From positions 1 through 51,067 of the forward strand of contig JAFYDK010000042.1 in the NCBI GenBank assembly GCA_017544805.1: DNA of 51,067 nt, in the 5' to 3' direction. The notes under the pieces were generated by a model that was given only the letters and a program-made list of their open reading frames with translations, searched no databases and was not told the origin of the DNA. This document shows, piece by piece, positions 6,299 to 14,211 of this stretch. Within the stretch, counting starts at the first letter, position 1, and each line of letters opens with the position of its first letter. A program made the translations under genes and the position numbers. Source of the stretch: Bacteroidales bacterium. Lineage in GTDB: Bacteria; Bacteroidota; Bacteroidia; Bacteroidales; UBA3824.

Positions 6299-7354
6299 AT
6301 GAAAAAAATTAAAGATATGTCTGTTTCGGGCAAAATCATACGCATTGTTTTGATTTTGTTTGTAGTTTTTTTGTTAATTAATTATAAATTAATAAGTTAC
6401 GGTATTCAACAAGGCCTCGGACAGTTGGAAATGGTACGAAATGCCGTTGAGGTTGATACTCTTTTAAACGATAAAAACTATCCCGATTCTTTAAAACAAA
6501 AACTCCTGATAATCAAGGAAGTGCGTCAGTTTGCAATAGATTCTTTGGGATTGAAAAATTCTCCTAATTACAATGCCGTTTATGATTTGAAAGGGCGGGC
6601 TACGGCATACGTGGTTCAAGCCGCAGAAAAATACCGTGTCAAAAAATATTTATGGAAATTTCCGGTCGTAGGAAAACTCCCTTACAAAGGTTATTTCGAT
6701 GAAAACGATGCTAAAAAAGAAGCTGAAAACCTTGAAAAACAAGGTCTTGACGTTAGAATCGTGAACCCTTCCGGCTGGTCTACTATGGGATGGTTCAAAG
6801 ATCCGATTTTGTCCAATATGTTGAACAAAAATGAAGCTTTTTTAGCCGAATTGATAATTCATGAATTAACTCATAGTACGGTTTTTGTTAAAGATAATTC
6901 CGAACTTAATGAAAATATCGCTGATTATGTCGGTGAAAACGGTGCAAAAATTTATTTGAAAGCAAAGTACGGCGATACTTCTAACGTATTAAAAAATTAC
7001 GAAAATGTAATTGATGATAATCTTACTTTGGCTAATTATTTTTTACGTTCGGCTAAAAAACTCGATTCAATGTACTGCACGGAAAATTTTTTAACACTTT
7101 CCGACAGCTTGAAAAATATAGAAAAACAACTTTTTATTTCAAAAATTATTGATGGAATTTCTCAGTTGAATTTTAAAAATTTCTCTCCCGAAAAAATTAA
7201 AAAAGGTCGCTTGAAAAATATTAATAATACTTTTTTTACCGGTTATATGACTTATTATAACCGAAAAGATTCCCTTGAAATTCAAAGAATTAATGATTTT
7301 GATAATGATTTTTTCAGGCAGTTGAAATTTTTTAAGGAAAAGTACGGAAAATAA
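6299..7354 (+). CDS. Predicted membrane-anchored aminopeptidase (PF10023)
   Basis: This 351-residue protein has one N-terminal membrane segment (about residues 13-32). It matches the predicted aminopeptidase family PF10023. The diagnostic central segments are AYVVQAAEKYRVKKYLWKFP, VVGKLPYKGYFDENDAKKEA and GWSTMGWFKDPILSNML, followed by the zinc motif HELTH at residues 188-192 and a downstream NENIADYVGE that supplies the third ligand. Zinc-dependent peptidase activity outside the inner membrane is inferred from the motif. It is monocistronic, with a terminator-like hairpin upstream. The substrate is unknown. Confidence 0.8.
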   Translation: MKKIKDMSVSGKIIRIVLILFVVFLLINYKLISYGIQQGLGQLEMVRNAVEVDTLLNDKNYPDSLKQKLLIIKEVRQFAIDSLGLKNSPNYNAVYDLKGRATAYVVQAAEKYRVKKYLWKFPVVGKLPYKGYFDENDAKKEAENLEKQGLDVRIVNPSGWSTMGWFKDPILSNMLNKNEAFLAELIIHELTHSTVFVKDNSELNENIADYVGENGAKIYLKAKYGDTSNVLKNYENVIDDNLTLANYFLRSAKKLDSMYCTENFLTLSDSLKNIEKQLFISKIIDGISQLNFKNFSPEKIKKGRLKNINNTFFTGYMTYYNRKDSLEIQRINDFDNDFFRQLKFFKEKYGK

Positions 7355-7458
7355 TATAAAAATTAGTGTATTACGTATTTTTTTTGAAAAATTTGGTGAT
7401 AATACTGAAAAAATCTAAATTAGCGGAGAAAATTTCTTATAATTAATCTACATAAAAA

Positions 7459-8364
7459 ATGGCAAAAGTAAAAGTAGCTGTAGTCGGTTACGGCAATATC
7501 GGAAAGTATTCATTGCAGGCTGTTAAAGCCGCTGAAGATTTGGAACTCGTAGGAGTTGTTCGCAGAAAAGAATCTTTAGGCAAAAAATGCCCTGAATTGG
7601 AAGGTGTTAAAGTCGTTTCTAATATCGACGAACTTGGTAAAATAGACGTTGCAATTTTGGCTGTTCCTTCAAGGGAAATTCCCGTTACGGCCAAAGAATT
7701 GGTAAAAAAAGGTATTTCTACCGTTGATAGTTTTGATATTCACGGAAAAGACATTCTTGAACTTTATAAATCGCTTGATTCTGAATGTAAAAAATCCGGT
7801 GCAAAAGCGATAATTTCAGCAGGTTGGGATCCGGGTACAGACTCACTTATCCGTACTCTTTTGCTTGCAATGGCTCCTAAAGGTTTGACATACACTAATT
7901 TCGGTCCGGGTATGAGTATGGGACACTCTGTTGTAGCACGTAGCAAAAAAGGTGTTAAAGATGCTCTTTCAATGACTATTCCACTTGGTACGGGCGTTCA
8001 CCGCAGGGATGTTTATGTTGAGTTGGAAGACGGTGTTGATTTCAAATCTGTTGAAAACGCTATCAAAACCGATTCTTATTTCTGCAACGATGATACTCAC
8101 GTTCATCAAGTTTCATGCGTAAAAGATCTCAGAGATATGGGACACGGCGTTCTTTTGGAAAGAAAAGGCGTTAGCGGTGAAACTCAAAATCAACGTTTCC
8201 AATTCACTATGCAAATCAATAATCCGGCATTAACGGGACAAGTTCTTGCTTCTTGCGCAAGAGCAGTCGTAAAACAAAATCCCGGCTGTTATACTCTCCC
8301 GCAAATTGCACCATACGATTTAATTAATATTGATTTGGACGAATTTTTGTTGCATACGGTTTAG
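7459..8364 (+). CDS. ddh: meso-diaminopimelate D-dehydrogenase
   Basis: This 301-residue enzyme interconverts tetrahydrodipicolinate and meso-2,6-diaminopimelate with NADPH, the one-step shortcut of lysine and peptidoglycan DAP synthesis. A Rossmann motif GYGNIG is at residues 10-15. The family signatures are FDIHGKDILELYKSL, SAGWDPGTDSLIRTLL, FGPGMSMGHSVVA and GVLLERKGVSGETQNQRFQF, all well conserved, and the length is standard. A plausible promoter (TTTG, 20 bases, TAAATTAG) is upstream and a terminator follows. It implies meso-DAP peptidoglycan in this organism. Confidence 0.95.
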   Translation: MAKVKVAVVGYGNIGKYSLQAVKAAEDLELVGVVRRKESLGKKCPELEGVKVVSNIDELGKIDVAILAVPSREIPVTAKELVKKGISTVDSFDIHGKDILELYKSLDSECKKSGAKAIISAGWDPGTDSLIRTLLLAMAPKGLTYTNFGPGMSMGHSVVARSKKGVKDALSMTIPLGTGVHRRDVYVELEDGVDFKSVENAIKTDSYFCNDDTHVHQVSCVKDLRDMGHGVLLERKGVSGETQNQRFQFTMQINNPALTGQVLASCARAVVKQNPGCYTLPQIAPYDLINIDLDEFLLHTV

Positions 8365-8379
8365 ATTTTTTTTGATAAT

Positions 8380-8424
8380 AAAAAACGGGGTTGCCTTAAT
8401 AAAAAAGACAACCCCGTTTTTTTG
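8380..8424. terminator. Bidirectional terminator
   Basis: AAAAACGGGGTTG pairs with CAACCCCGTTTTT with A/T tracts on both sides. It serves ddh on the plus strand and the convergent surface-protein operon on the minus strand. Confidence 0.9.
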
Positions 8425-8436
8425 TTTTTATTTCTT

Positions 8437-10074
8437 TTATTTATTTTCTAATGCTTCAACACGTTTCAAAAGGTCTTCTAATGTTGATTTCAATTCTTCG
8501 TTTTCTTTCTTTAATTCTTTTACGGCCTCCGTTAAAACGGGGATTACACCAATATAATTCATAGTTTTGTAACCGTTTGAATCCGTTGTAACAAGGTCAG
8601 GAAATATTTTTTCAACTTCTTGCGCAATAAAACCGTATTGAAGGTTATCGCTTGAAGACGGAATTTTTGTTTTATCCCAATAAAATGTTACGCCTCTTAA
8701 TTTTAATACGTTATCAAGTGCTGTTCCGATTGTATTGACGTTTGTTTTCATGCGGGAGTCGGATGATAATTCAACACCACCCTGTACAAATGCTTTGCCT
8801 CCTTCTGTAACATAAAAGGCAGTACTTCTTGCGTCATCTGCAGTTCCGCTTCCGTTTCCTACAATAAAAAGTGCTGATGTTGCATCAAACTTATTATATT
8901 TTCCGCATACAAATTGTGCGTTCATTTTAGTCCAAGAACCTTCACCTATGGCGGCTGACTGATTTCCTTCGGCAACACAACCTTTCCCAATTACTAAAGA
9001 ATTTTTCCCTATTATTGAACTACTCTCACCAAATGCTATGCTATTGTCGCTTGATTCTTGAATAAGAGTACTTCCTCCAGCGATACAATTATTGGCAGAT
9101 ATACTTGCAGTACCTAATGTGATATTTCCAGTTGGCAATGATATTTTATCTCTTGAAATTGTTATGTTATTAGAACTATTACCTATGCATACAGCTGCAG
9201 ACGTGTTTGTTGGCCACAGTTGATATATCTTACTACCATCTTCTTTAGTACTTACTTTTTCTTCCCAAAGGCAGCCTTCATCGTCCTTGTCTTTAGCTTC
9301 CCATTTCTCTGTTGTGCTGTTATAAGTCATAATCATACCATTTTTTAACGGACTTACGGCTTTATAATCTGATAACGATGAAAAACTTAATTCTAATTTT
9401 GAATTAATCCACTTTGTACCGTTGTATTTCAAGAATTCATTTCCTGCTAATGATGACACTGTTACGTCTGACAATTCACTTAATTTTTCAACACCGCCGG
9501 TGCTGCCGCCTGTGGGTTTATCAACGGCAACCCATTTCCCATCTGTTGCATTCCATGCAAGAATTTGACCGTCTTCGGGTGTAGCTTCAACGTCAGACAA
9601 GTCGTTTAATTTTACGGTATTATCATCGGTTAAACCTTTGGTTTTGTCGCAACTTAACGCAACCAATGAATACGGCACTGCCGAAAATTTACTCTTTCCT
9701 AAATCGTTCATGCCGTTAAGAAATTCCGATTCTCCGAAATCTGCTCTGACATGAAGATAATAATAACCATTTTCTACATTAAGCCAGTTAATGTTTTTGT
9801 AATTACCGAAAACGGGGTTGCCATTTCCGATTTCTACTGAAAACAAACCAAAATCATTTGTTTTGGTTTGTTGCAATTCTTGATAAATTTCTGTTTCGTT
9901 TTGGAGTACGGTAATTTCTACGGTAATGTCTTTGTTTGCTACCGGCGAACCGTCTTCTGCGTTTATAACAGCTTGATAATTAAATGTATTCGGTAAATCA
10001 TTCTGCGCTTTTATTGTCGAGAATGAAACCAAAAATACACATAACAATATAATTTGTTTAATTTTCATGGTCAT
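8437..10074 (-). CDS. Exported protein with peptidase-S74 chaperone tail
   Basis: This 545-residue protein has a signal peptide (MKIKQIILLCVFLVSFSTIK, start possibly at 10068). The N-terminal beta domain begins NTFNYQAVINAEDGSPVANK, as in many Bacteroidetes fibre-like proteins. Collagen-like linkers follow, with repeated LNDLSDVEATPEDGQILAWN units. A YadA-head-like stretch comes next (NSIAFGESSSIIGKNSLVIG). The C-terminus is the intramolecular chaperone of endosialidase/S74: SDSRMKTNVNTIG, YGFIAQEVEKIFPDLV, then a coiled coil. In phage tailspikes this domain trimerises and cuts itself off. A secreted trimeric surface fibre is inferred. It lies downstream of a PorP/CTD operon, yet has no T9SS sorting domain itself. 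Confidence 0.8.
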   Translation of the reverse strand: MTMKIKQIILLCVFLVSFSTIKAQNDLPNTFNYQAVINAEDGSPVANKDITVEITVLQNETEIYQELQQTKTNDFGLFSVEIGNGNPVFGNYKNINWLNVENGYYYLHVRADFGESEFLNGMNDLGKSKFSAVPYSLVALSCDKTKGLTDDNTVKLNDLSDVEATPEDGQILAWNATDGKWVAVDKPTGGSTGGVEKLSELSDVTVSSLAGNEFLKYNGTKWINSKLELSFSSLSDYKAVSPLKNGMIMTYNSTTEKWEAKDKDDEGCLWEEKVSTKEDGSKIYQLWPTNTSAAVCIGNSSNNITISRDKISLPTGNITLGTASISANNCIAGGSTLIQESSDNSIAFGESSSIIGKNSLVIGKGCVAEGNQSAAIGEGSWTKMNAQFVCGKYNKFDATSALFIVGNGSGTADDARSTAFYVTEGGKAFVQGGVELSSDSRMKTNVNTIGTALDNVLKLRGVTFYWDKTKIPSSSDNLQYGFIAQEVEKIFPDLVTTDSNGYKTMNYIGVIPVLTEAVKELKKENEELKSTLEDLLKRVEALENK

Positions 10075-10081
10075 AGATTTT

Positions 10082-10585
10082 TTATAGTTTAATAACTTTT
10101 ATGCTGTGATTATTTTTGCCTAATGACACTTTTATAATGTAGCAGCCTTGTTTGAGGTTTGAGGCGTTAATTATAATTTCGCCGTTTTCCTCAAGGAAAT
10201 TGTCGCTGAAATTAGCATTTACAATTTTTCCTGTTGCATCAAAAATTCTTACCGTGGGTTTGAAATTTTCAAAATTTGTTTTTCCCGAAAATTTCAAACG
10301 AAATTCCGATTGAAAAGGATTCGGATACGCAGAAATTTTTAATGTCGGAATTTCCTCTTTTTTTTCGGCTACGGATTGGTTTTCAGAGTTTTCTATTTTT
10401 TCTTTAATAGTCAAACTGCCTGACATTCCGATACGTCCGAAACAACTTATATTCTTGTTTTTAACGGTAATGCCTATTCCTGAGGTTCCTAATGAGTTGA
10501 GTTTTTGAGCATTAGACTCAAAAGTGCTCAGAATGAACGCTGCCAAAATAAATGCCGTTATCAAGTATTTCGTTATTGATTTCAT
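10082..10585 (-). CDS. Small T9SS type A sorting-domain protein
   Basis: This 167-residue protein has a signal peptide ending at ESNAQ (about residue 27) and a short middle part. A C-terminal T9SS type A sorting domain occupies about residues 82-167: LKISAYPNPFQSEFRLKFSG, then VRIFDATGKIVNANF and the closing LKQGCYIIKVSLGKNNHSIK. Such domains direct passage through the outer membrane by T9SS and are then removed. With only about 55 residues of cargo, the protein may be an assembly factor or adaptor rather than an enzyme. It is 6 bases from the upstream gene and 7 from the downstream one, so it is in an operon. Confidence 0.85.
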   Translation of the reverse strand: MKSITKYLITAFILAAFILSTFESNAQKLNSLGTSGIGITVKNKNISCFGRIGMSGSLTIKEKIENSENQSVAEKKEEIPTLKISAYPNPFQSEFRLKFSGKTNFENFKPTVRIFDATGKIVNANFSDNFLEENGEIIINASNLKQGCYIIKVSLGKNNHSIKVIKL

Positions 10586-10590
10586 TTTCT

Positions 10591-12048
10591 TTAGTCTTTT
10601 ACTAAATTATCCCTGAAAATGATTACTTTGTTGTTTCCAAATTTATTTATTGCATTAGAGCCGTATTCTTTTACCCTGCCTAATGCTTCAATTTTGTCGG
10701 ATGGTATGCCTTTTGAAACAAGATAATCTTTGATAAATTTAGCACGTTTTTGAGCTAATTCAAAGTTGTATTTTCTTGAACCTGAGGCATCTATTTCAAC
10801 AATAATCATAATCGGTCTTTTATCTATTTTTTGAAGCATACCTTCACCGAAGTATCTCGTAATAAGATAATTGATACCGTAATAAGAACCCGGATTAAGA
10901 TTTGGAGCTTTGTCGGCGAAACTTACGCACTCAAGCGTTACGTCGTGTTCCCATTTGTGATTGGTATTGAGATCTTTTTTCTCTTCCGGAATTTCAACTA
11001 TTTTTGGGCTCGGATTTTTTGAATCTTTTTTGTCGCCTTTGTGGAAAGACCTAATCATGCCTTCAAGTCTTTGAATTTCATCTTTAAGCTTTTGAATGTC
11101 AGGATCTTTCTCCGGCTTGTTCTCGTCCTCATAATAGAAAATAGTCGGTTCTTTATGTGTTTTGGCTTTTGAAATTAAAAATCCTACCGAAACCTCATGT
11201 GTTCCGTTGCAAGATTTTGCAATATCAGAAGTGCCTAATTCGTATTGGTAATTAACTGCTATTCTGCCTCTTGCAGAAAATCCAGCTCCGAGGCCTATCC
11301 AATTTTCGCTGCAATAACTCAAATTGATCCATGCTCTTTTGTTGTATTTTACAGCGAAAGAGCCTCGCCATGCAAGGTCGCTGTTGCCAAGACCGTAACA
11401 AACGTCAGCAGCCGGAGTAAACTCCCATGAATTACCTTGAAAAGTGTAAGAGAGTGCTCCGAAAATTTGTCTATCCGTGTTTATAATTCCGTTCTGAAAT
11501 TTTAAATCCTGACAAATCAATCTCGGAGCGTATACGCTGAAATAAAACTCTTTAGCATGAAACATAAGAGAAAAACCAGCGTCAAAACCAGTTCCCGAAA
11601 GTCCTGCTTCGTTCGACAAAATAGGATCGGTTGCAGAGCCGAAGGTTTTAGCGTTAGCCAAGTCAAAAGCAGAGCGTACGAGCGAGGGCGTAACGGCAAA
11701 ACTTAAACCCGCATCATCAGAAAATTTCAAATGGTAAGCGTAAGTCAAACCGGCAAAAATATTGTTGAAATTACCTGATTTTTCGTTGATTATCTGAACG
11801 CCGAATCCCATGTTTTCGCCTAAACGTCCGTTAGCGTCAGCCGTCAAAAGTTTGGTTGCTCCTTCAATTCCCGCCATAAAACTACGGTAGCCGACAAATC
11901 CTTCGGCATTTTCGTTGAATCCGGCAAAAGCTGGAGCTACTGAAAAGCGGTTGATGTAACTCTGCCCCGCTGCTGTTAAATATTGCGCATTAGCATTGTT
12001 AGAAATTAGTCCTAATGCCGCCGCTAAAACTAATATTTTTTTCTTCAT
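10591..12048 (-). CDS. PorP/SprF protein fused to OmpA-like domain
   Basis: The start MKKKILVLAAALGLISNNAN at 12048 gives a clean signal peptide behind AGAGAAG; a longer frame from 12084 would overlap the upstream gene. Residues about 22-300 form a PorP/SprF outer-membrane barrel (YINRFSVAPAFAGFNENAEG, AWRGSFAVKYNKRAWINLSY). PorP/SprF proteins work with T9SS and with type-B CTD cargo at the cell surface. A Lys/Asp/Glu-rich linker leads to a C-terminal OmpA-like domain, about residues 370-485 (IIVEIDASGSRKYNFELAQK then RAKFIKDYLVSKGIPSDKIE), a likely peptidoglycan anchor. Normal PorP/SprF proteins stop near 330 residues, so this is a fusion. Confidence 0.85.
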   Translation of the reverse strand: MKKKILVLAAALGLISNNANAQYLTAAGQSYINRFSVAPAFAGFNENAEGFVGYRSFMAGIEGATKLLTADANGRLGENMGFGVQIINEKSGNFNNIFAGLTYAYHLKFSDDAGLSFAVTPSLVRSAFDLANAKTFGSATDPILSNEAGLSGTGFDAGFSLMFHAKEFYFSVYAPRLICQDLKFQNGIINTDRQIFGALSYTFQGNSWEFTPAADVCYGLGNSDLAWRGSFAVKYNKRAWINLSYCSENWIGLGAGFSARGRIAVNYQYELGTSDIAKSCNGTHEVSVGFLISKAKTHKEPTIFYYEDENKPEKDPDIQKLKDEIQRLEGMIRSFHKGDKKDSKNPSPKIVEIPEEKKDLNTNHKWEHDVTLECVSFADKAPNLNPGSYYGINYLITRYFGEGMLQKIDKRPIMIIVEIDASGSRKYNFELAQKRAKFIKDYLVSKGIPSDKIEALGRVKEYGSNAINKFGNNKVIIFRDNLVKD

Positions 12049-12064
12049 GGTTTTCTTCTCTCTT

Positions 12065-12952
12065 TTATCTGATAACATCAACAAAACCTGTAACGCCTTT
12101 GCGTCCTAAGGTTTTGATTACATAATAATAGGTTCCTGCAAAAAGTTCGTTGCCATTATCGTCCAAACCTTTAAAACCGTCAGTATTTGTGTAGTTGTTG
12201 TTTTCATAGACGAGTTTTCCGCGTTTGTCAAAAACTTTTACGATGCACGGATTTTCGTATTCTGAAACATCTTCTATGCAGAGAACCTCGTTAATGCCGT
12301 CGTTGTTAGGGGTTATGACATTGTTCAAAACGTTGATAACGGTTAAATTTTCGTCTTCATTTTTGACATTGTATTTTACCGAAATCGATTCGCTCGTTTT
12401 GCAACTGCCGATTGCTGCGGTAACTTTGTATTCACCCGACTCCAAATAATAAAGTGTTGAAGCGGTGTTTTGTAATTCCGTTTCTTCGCCTTTGCGGTTA
12501 ACGGAATACCAAGTGTAAGAGCTTGCGTTAGAGCTCGTTGCTGTGATGAGTGCCGTTTTAGGCTCGTCTTCGAGCGTTAAATCCGGAGTCTCGCCTATGG
12601 TAATTTTCATAGCTTGAGTGGTCTGGCCTTCGGGATCTTTTATATCGCCATCGCCTTCATACCAAGTATAATATTTTACCGTATATTCGCCTTTTTCCAA
12701 ATATATATGCTCGAGTTTTTGACTTGCATCGGTGATATAACTGTATATTTCTTCTCCGTTTTTTGTATCACCGAACCATATTTTAACAAATTTTATAGGC
12801 GTATGTTCAGTTTTAATCGAAAATGTTAAAGACTCTCCCATGCAAGCCTCGTTTTTGTCCACGGCGATTTCCGGCTTTTCCTGTGCAAAGGAATTCACTG
12901 ACAGAGCACACGAAATTACCAAAGACGGTAAAAATGTTTTAAAAAATTTCAT
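12065..12952 (-). CDS. PKD-domain protein with T9SS type B sorting domain
   Basis: This 295-residue exported protein has a signal peptide to about residue 24 (SVNSFAQ). A PKD-like domain follows at about 28-115 (VKIWFGDTKNGEEIYSYITD, LEKGEYTVKYYTW), then a second Ig-like region at about 120-200. The C-terminal type B sorting domain (CHU_C / gliding-motility C-terminal) starts VITPNNDGINEVLCIEDVSE and ends GTYYYVIKTLGRKGVTGFVD. It is the first gene of the operon and sits directly before a PorP/SprF gene, the arrangement known for type-B cargo such as SprB with SprF. It is probably a surface-exposed or adhesive protein held by that partner. Confidence 0.87.
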   Translation of the reverse strand: MKFFKTFLPSLVISCALSVNSFAQEKPEIAVDKNEACMGESLTFSIKTEHTPIKFVKIWFGDTKNGEEIYSYITDASQKLEHIYLEKGEYTVKYYTWYEGDGDIKDPEGQTTQAMKITIGETPDLTLEDEPKTALITATSSNASSYTWYSVNRKGEETELQNTASTLYYLESGEYKVTAAIGSCKTSESISVKYNVKNEDENLTVINVLNNVITPNNDGINEVLCIEDVSEYENPCIVKVFDKRGKLVYENNNYTNTDGFKGLDDNGNELFAGTYYYVIKTLGRKGVTGFVDVIR

Positions 12953-13018
12953 TTTTTTATAGTATTATTGGTTTTCTGTACATAAAACAATAAAAATGCC
13001 AAATTTGTTGCATTAATT

Positions 13019-13879
13019 TTAGTAACTATTTCTGCGAAAGTATATTGTGCCTTGTTTGGAAAAGTTTGAAGCTATCGGACCTATGATACCCTCATGTCTA
13101 CCTATTATAAGGCAACCTTTTGTCGTTAAATTGTCATAAAAGAAACTCAGAACCTTGTTTTGAAGGTTGTGGTTAAAATATATTAAAACATTGCGACAGA
13201 GAATAATATCAAAATTATGTGCGAAAATGTTTTTGCAACTTACCAAATCGTGTTTTATGAAAAGCGGTTTTTCGATAAGGAAATCTTTCATTCTGACAAA
13301 ATCTTTGAATTTGTTGATTTCCATATAATTTTTTATCTCCACGCTCGGATAAGATTTTTTCATATCTTCGTTTTGGTTGAGAGCCTTGTCGAAATTTTCG
13401 AGGTATTCGTTGATTTCGTGGTATTTGTATTTGCCTGACATCGCGGTATTTAACACGGTTTGATTGATGTCAGAGGCATAAATAGTGGCTTTTTCCAAAA
13501 GGTTCATCTCGCTTAATAATATCATAAAAGAATACACCTCAAGACCGTTGCTACAGCCTGCGTGCCAGATGTTTATGGATTTTTGTCTGGCAAAATTCAA
13601 CTCGACGGCTTTTCTTACGGAATACCACGTTTCGGGGTCTCGGAAAAGTTCGGTTGTATTTACAGTAATATTTCTTACGACTTTATCCAAATAGTTGTAG
13701 TCTTTTTGCAGGTTGGTTAAAAGTGAGTCGAAAGTAATTCCTTCGTCTGTTAAAATTTTTTCAATCCTGCGGTAAAAACTATTATATGAATAGTCGGAAA
13801 AGTCGTAGGACGACACTTTTTTTATAGTATCCTGCAACAAATGTATGTCTTTTTCCGATAATTGCGTGTTTTGTTCCAT
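13019..13879 (-). CDS. CheR-like protein-glutamate methyltransferase
   Basis: This 286-residue protein has the CheR layout. An N-terminal helical domain (residues 1-75) includes FYRRIEKILTDEGI. A SAM-dependent methyltransferase domain follows, with VNTTELFRDPETW, IWHAGCSNGLEVYSFMILLS (usual form AGCSTGEEPYS), IYASDINQTVL and FDIILCRNVLIYFNHNLQNK. The usual GE in the SAM loop is GL here, so activity should be tested. No receptor, CheA, CheB or CheW is nearby. It diverges from the sensor gene at 14212, whose 4HB-type membrane part could be related to its target. It could also act in a non-chemotactic signalling pathway. Confidence 0.85.
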   Translation of the reverse strand: MEQNTQLSEKDIHLLQDTIKKVSSYDFSDYSYNSFYRRIEKILTDEGITFDSLLTNLQKDYNYLDKVVRNITVNTTELFRDPETWYSVRKAVELNFARQKSINIWHAGCSNGLEVYSFMILLSEMNLLEKATIYASDINQTVLNTAMSGKYKYHEINEYLENFDKALNQNEDMKKSYPSVEIKNYMEINKFKDFVRMKDFLIEKPLFIKHDLVSCKNIFAHNFDIILCRNVLIYFNHNLQNKVLSFFYDNLTTKGCLIIGRHEGIIGPIASNFSKQGTIYFRRNSY

Positions 13880-14211
13880 TGAAAAAACTTGTTACTAAAG
13901 AAAATGCAAAGTAAATGATTTTTATTATAAAATCCTAACAAAAAACGTAAAAACAAAAAAAACTTCACGTAAAGTTTCGGCATATTTTTTGATTTTACCT
14001 AAAGAATGAAAACTTATGCTAAAATAATCTTAAAATAAAATTTACTTTATAATTTTTTGATTATCAAGTGTTAATAAAAAAAATCCGTGCTTTTTGTAAA
14101 AAATTACCGCAAAAAGTGCTGAAAACTCAAAAAATATACGTAAATTTGACCTTTAGGATTTTTAACGTAAACGAATACTAAAATTAAAACAAAATACATT
14201 AAGTCGGTAGG
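13880..14211. promoter_or_regulatory. Divergent intergenic region
   Basis: This very AT-rich spacer separates the minus-strand cheR gene from the plus-strand signalling operon. The one clear element is TAAATTTG at 14141-14148, a -7 box for the plus-strand operon without a good -33 partner. No hairpin with a T run, RNA gene or coding frame is evident. Confidence 0.5.

Noticed and set aside
13880..14211. Small RNA or hidden gene between cheR and the signalling operon
   Set aside because: Only AT-rich sequence with one -7 box is seen; no stable hairpin with a T run and no frame with a start signal.
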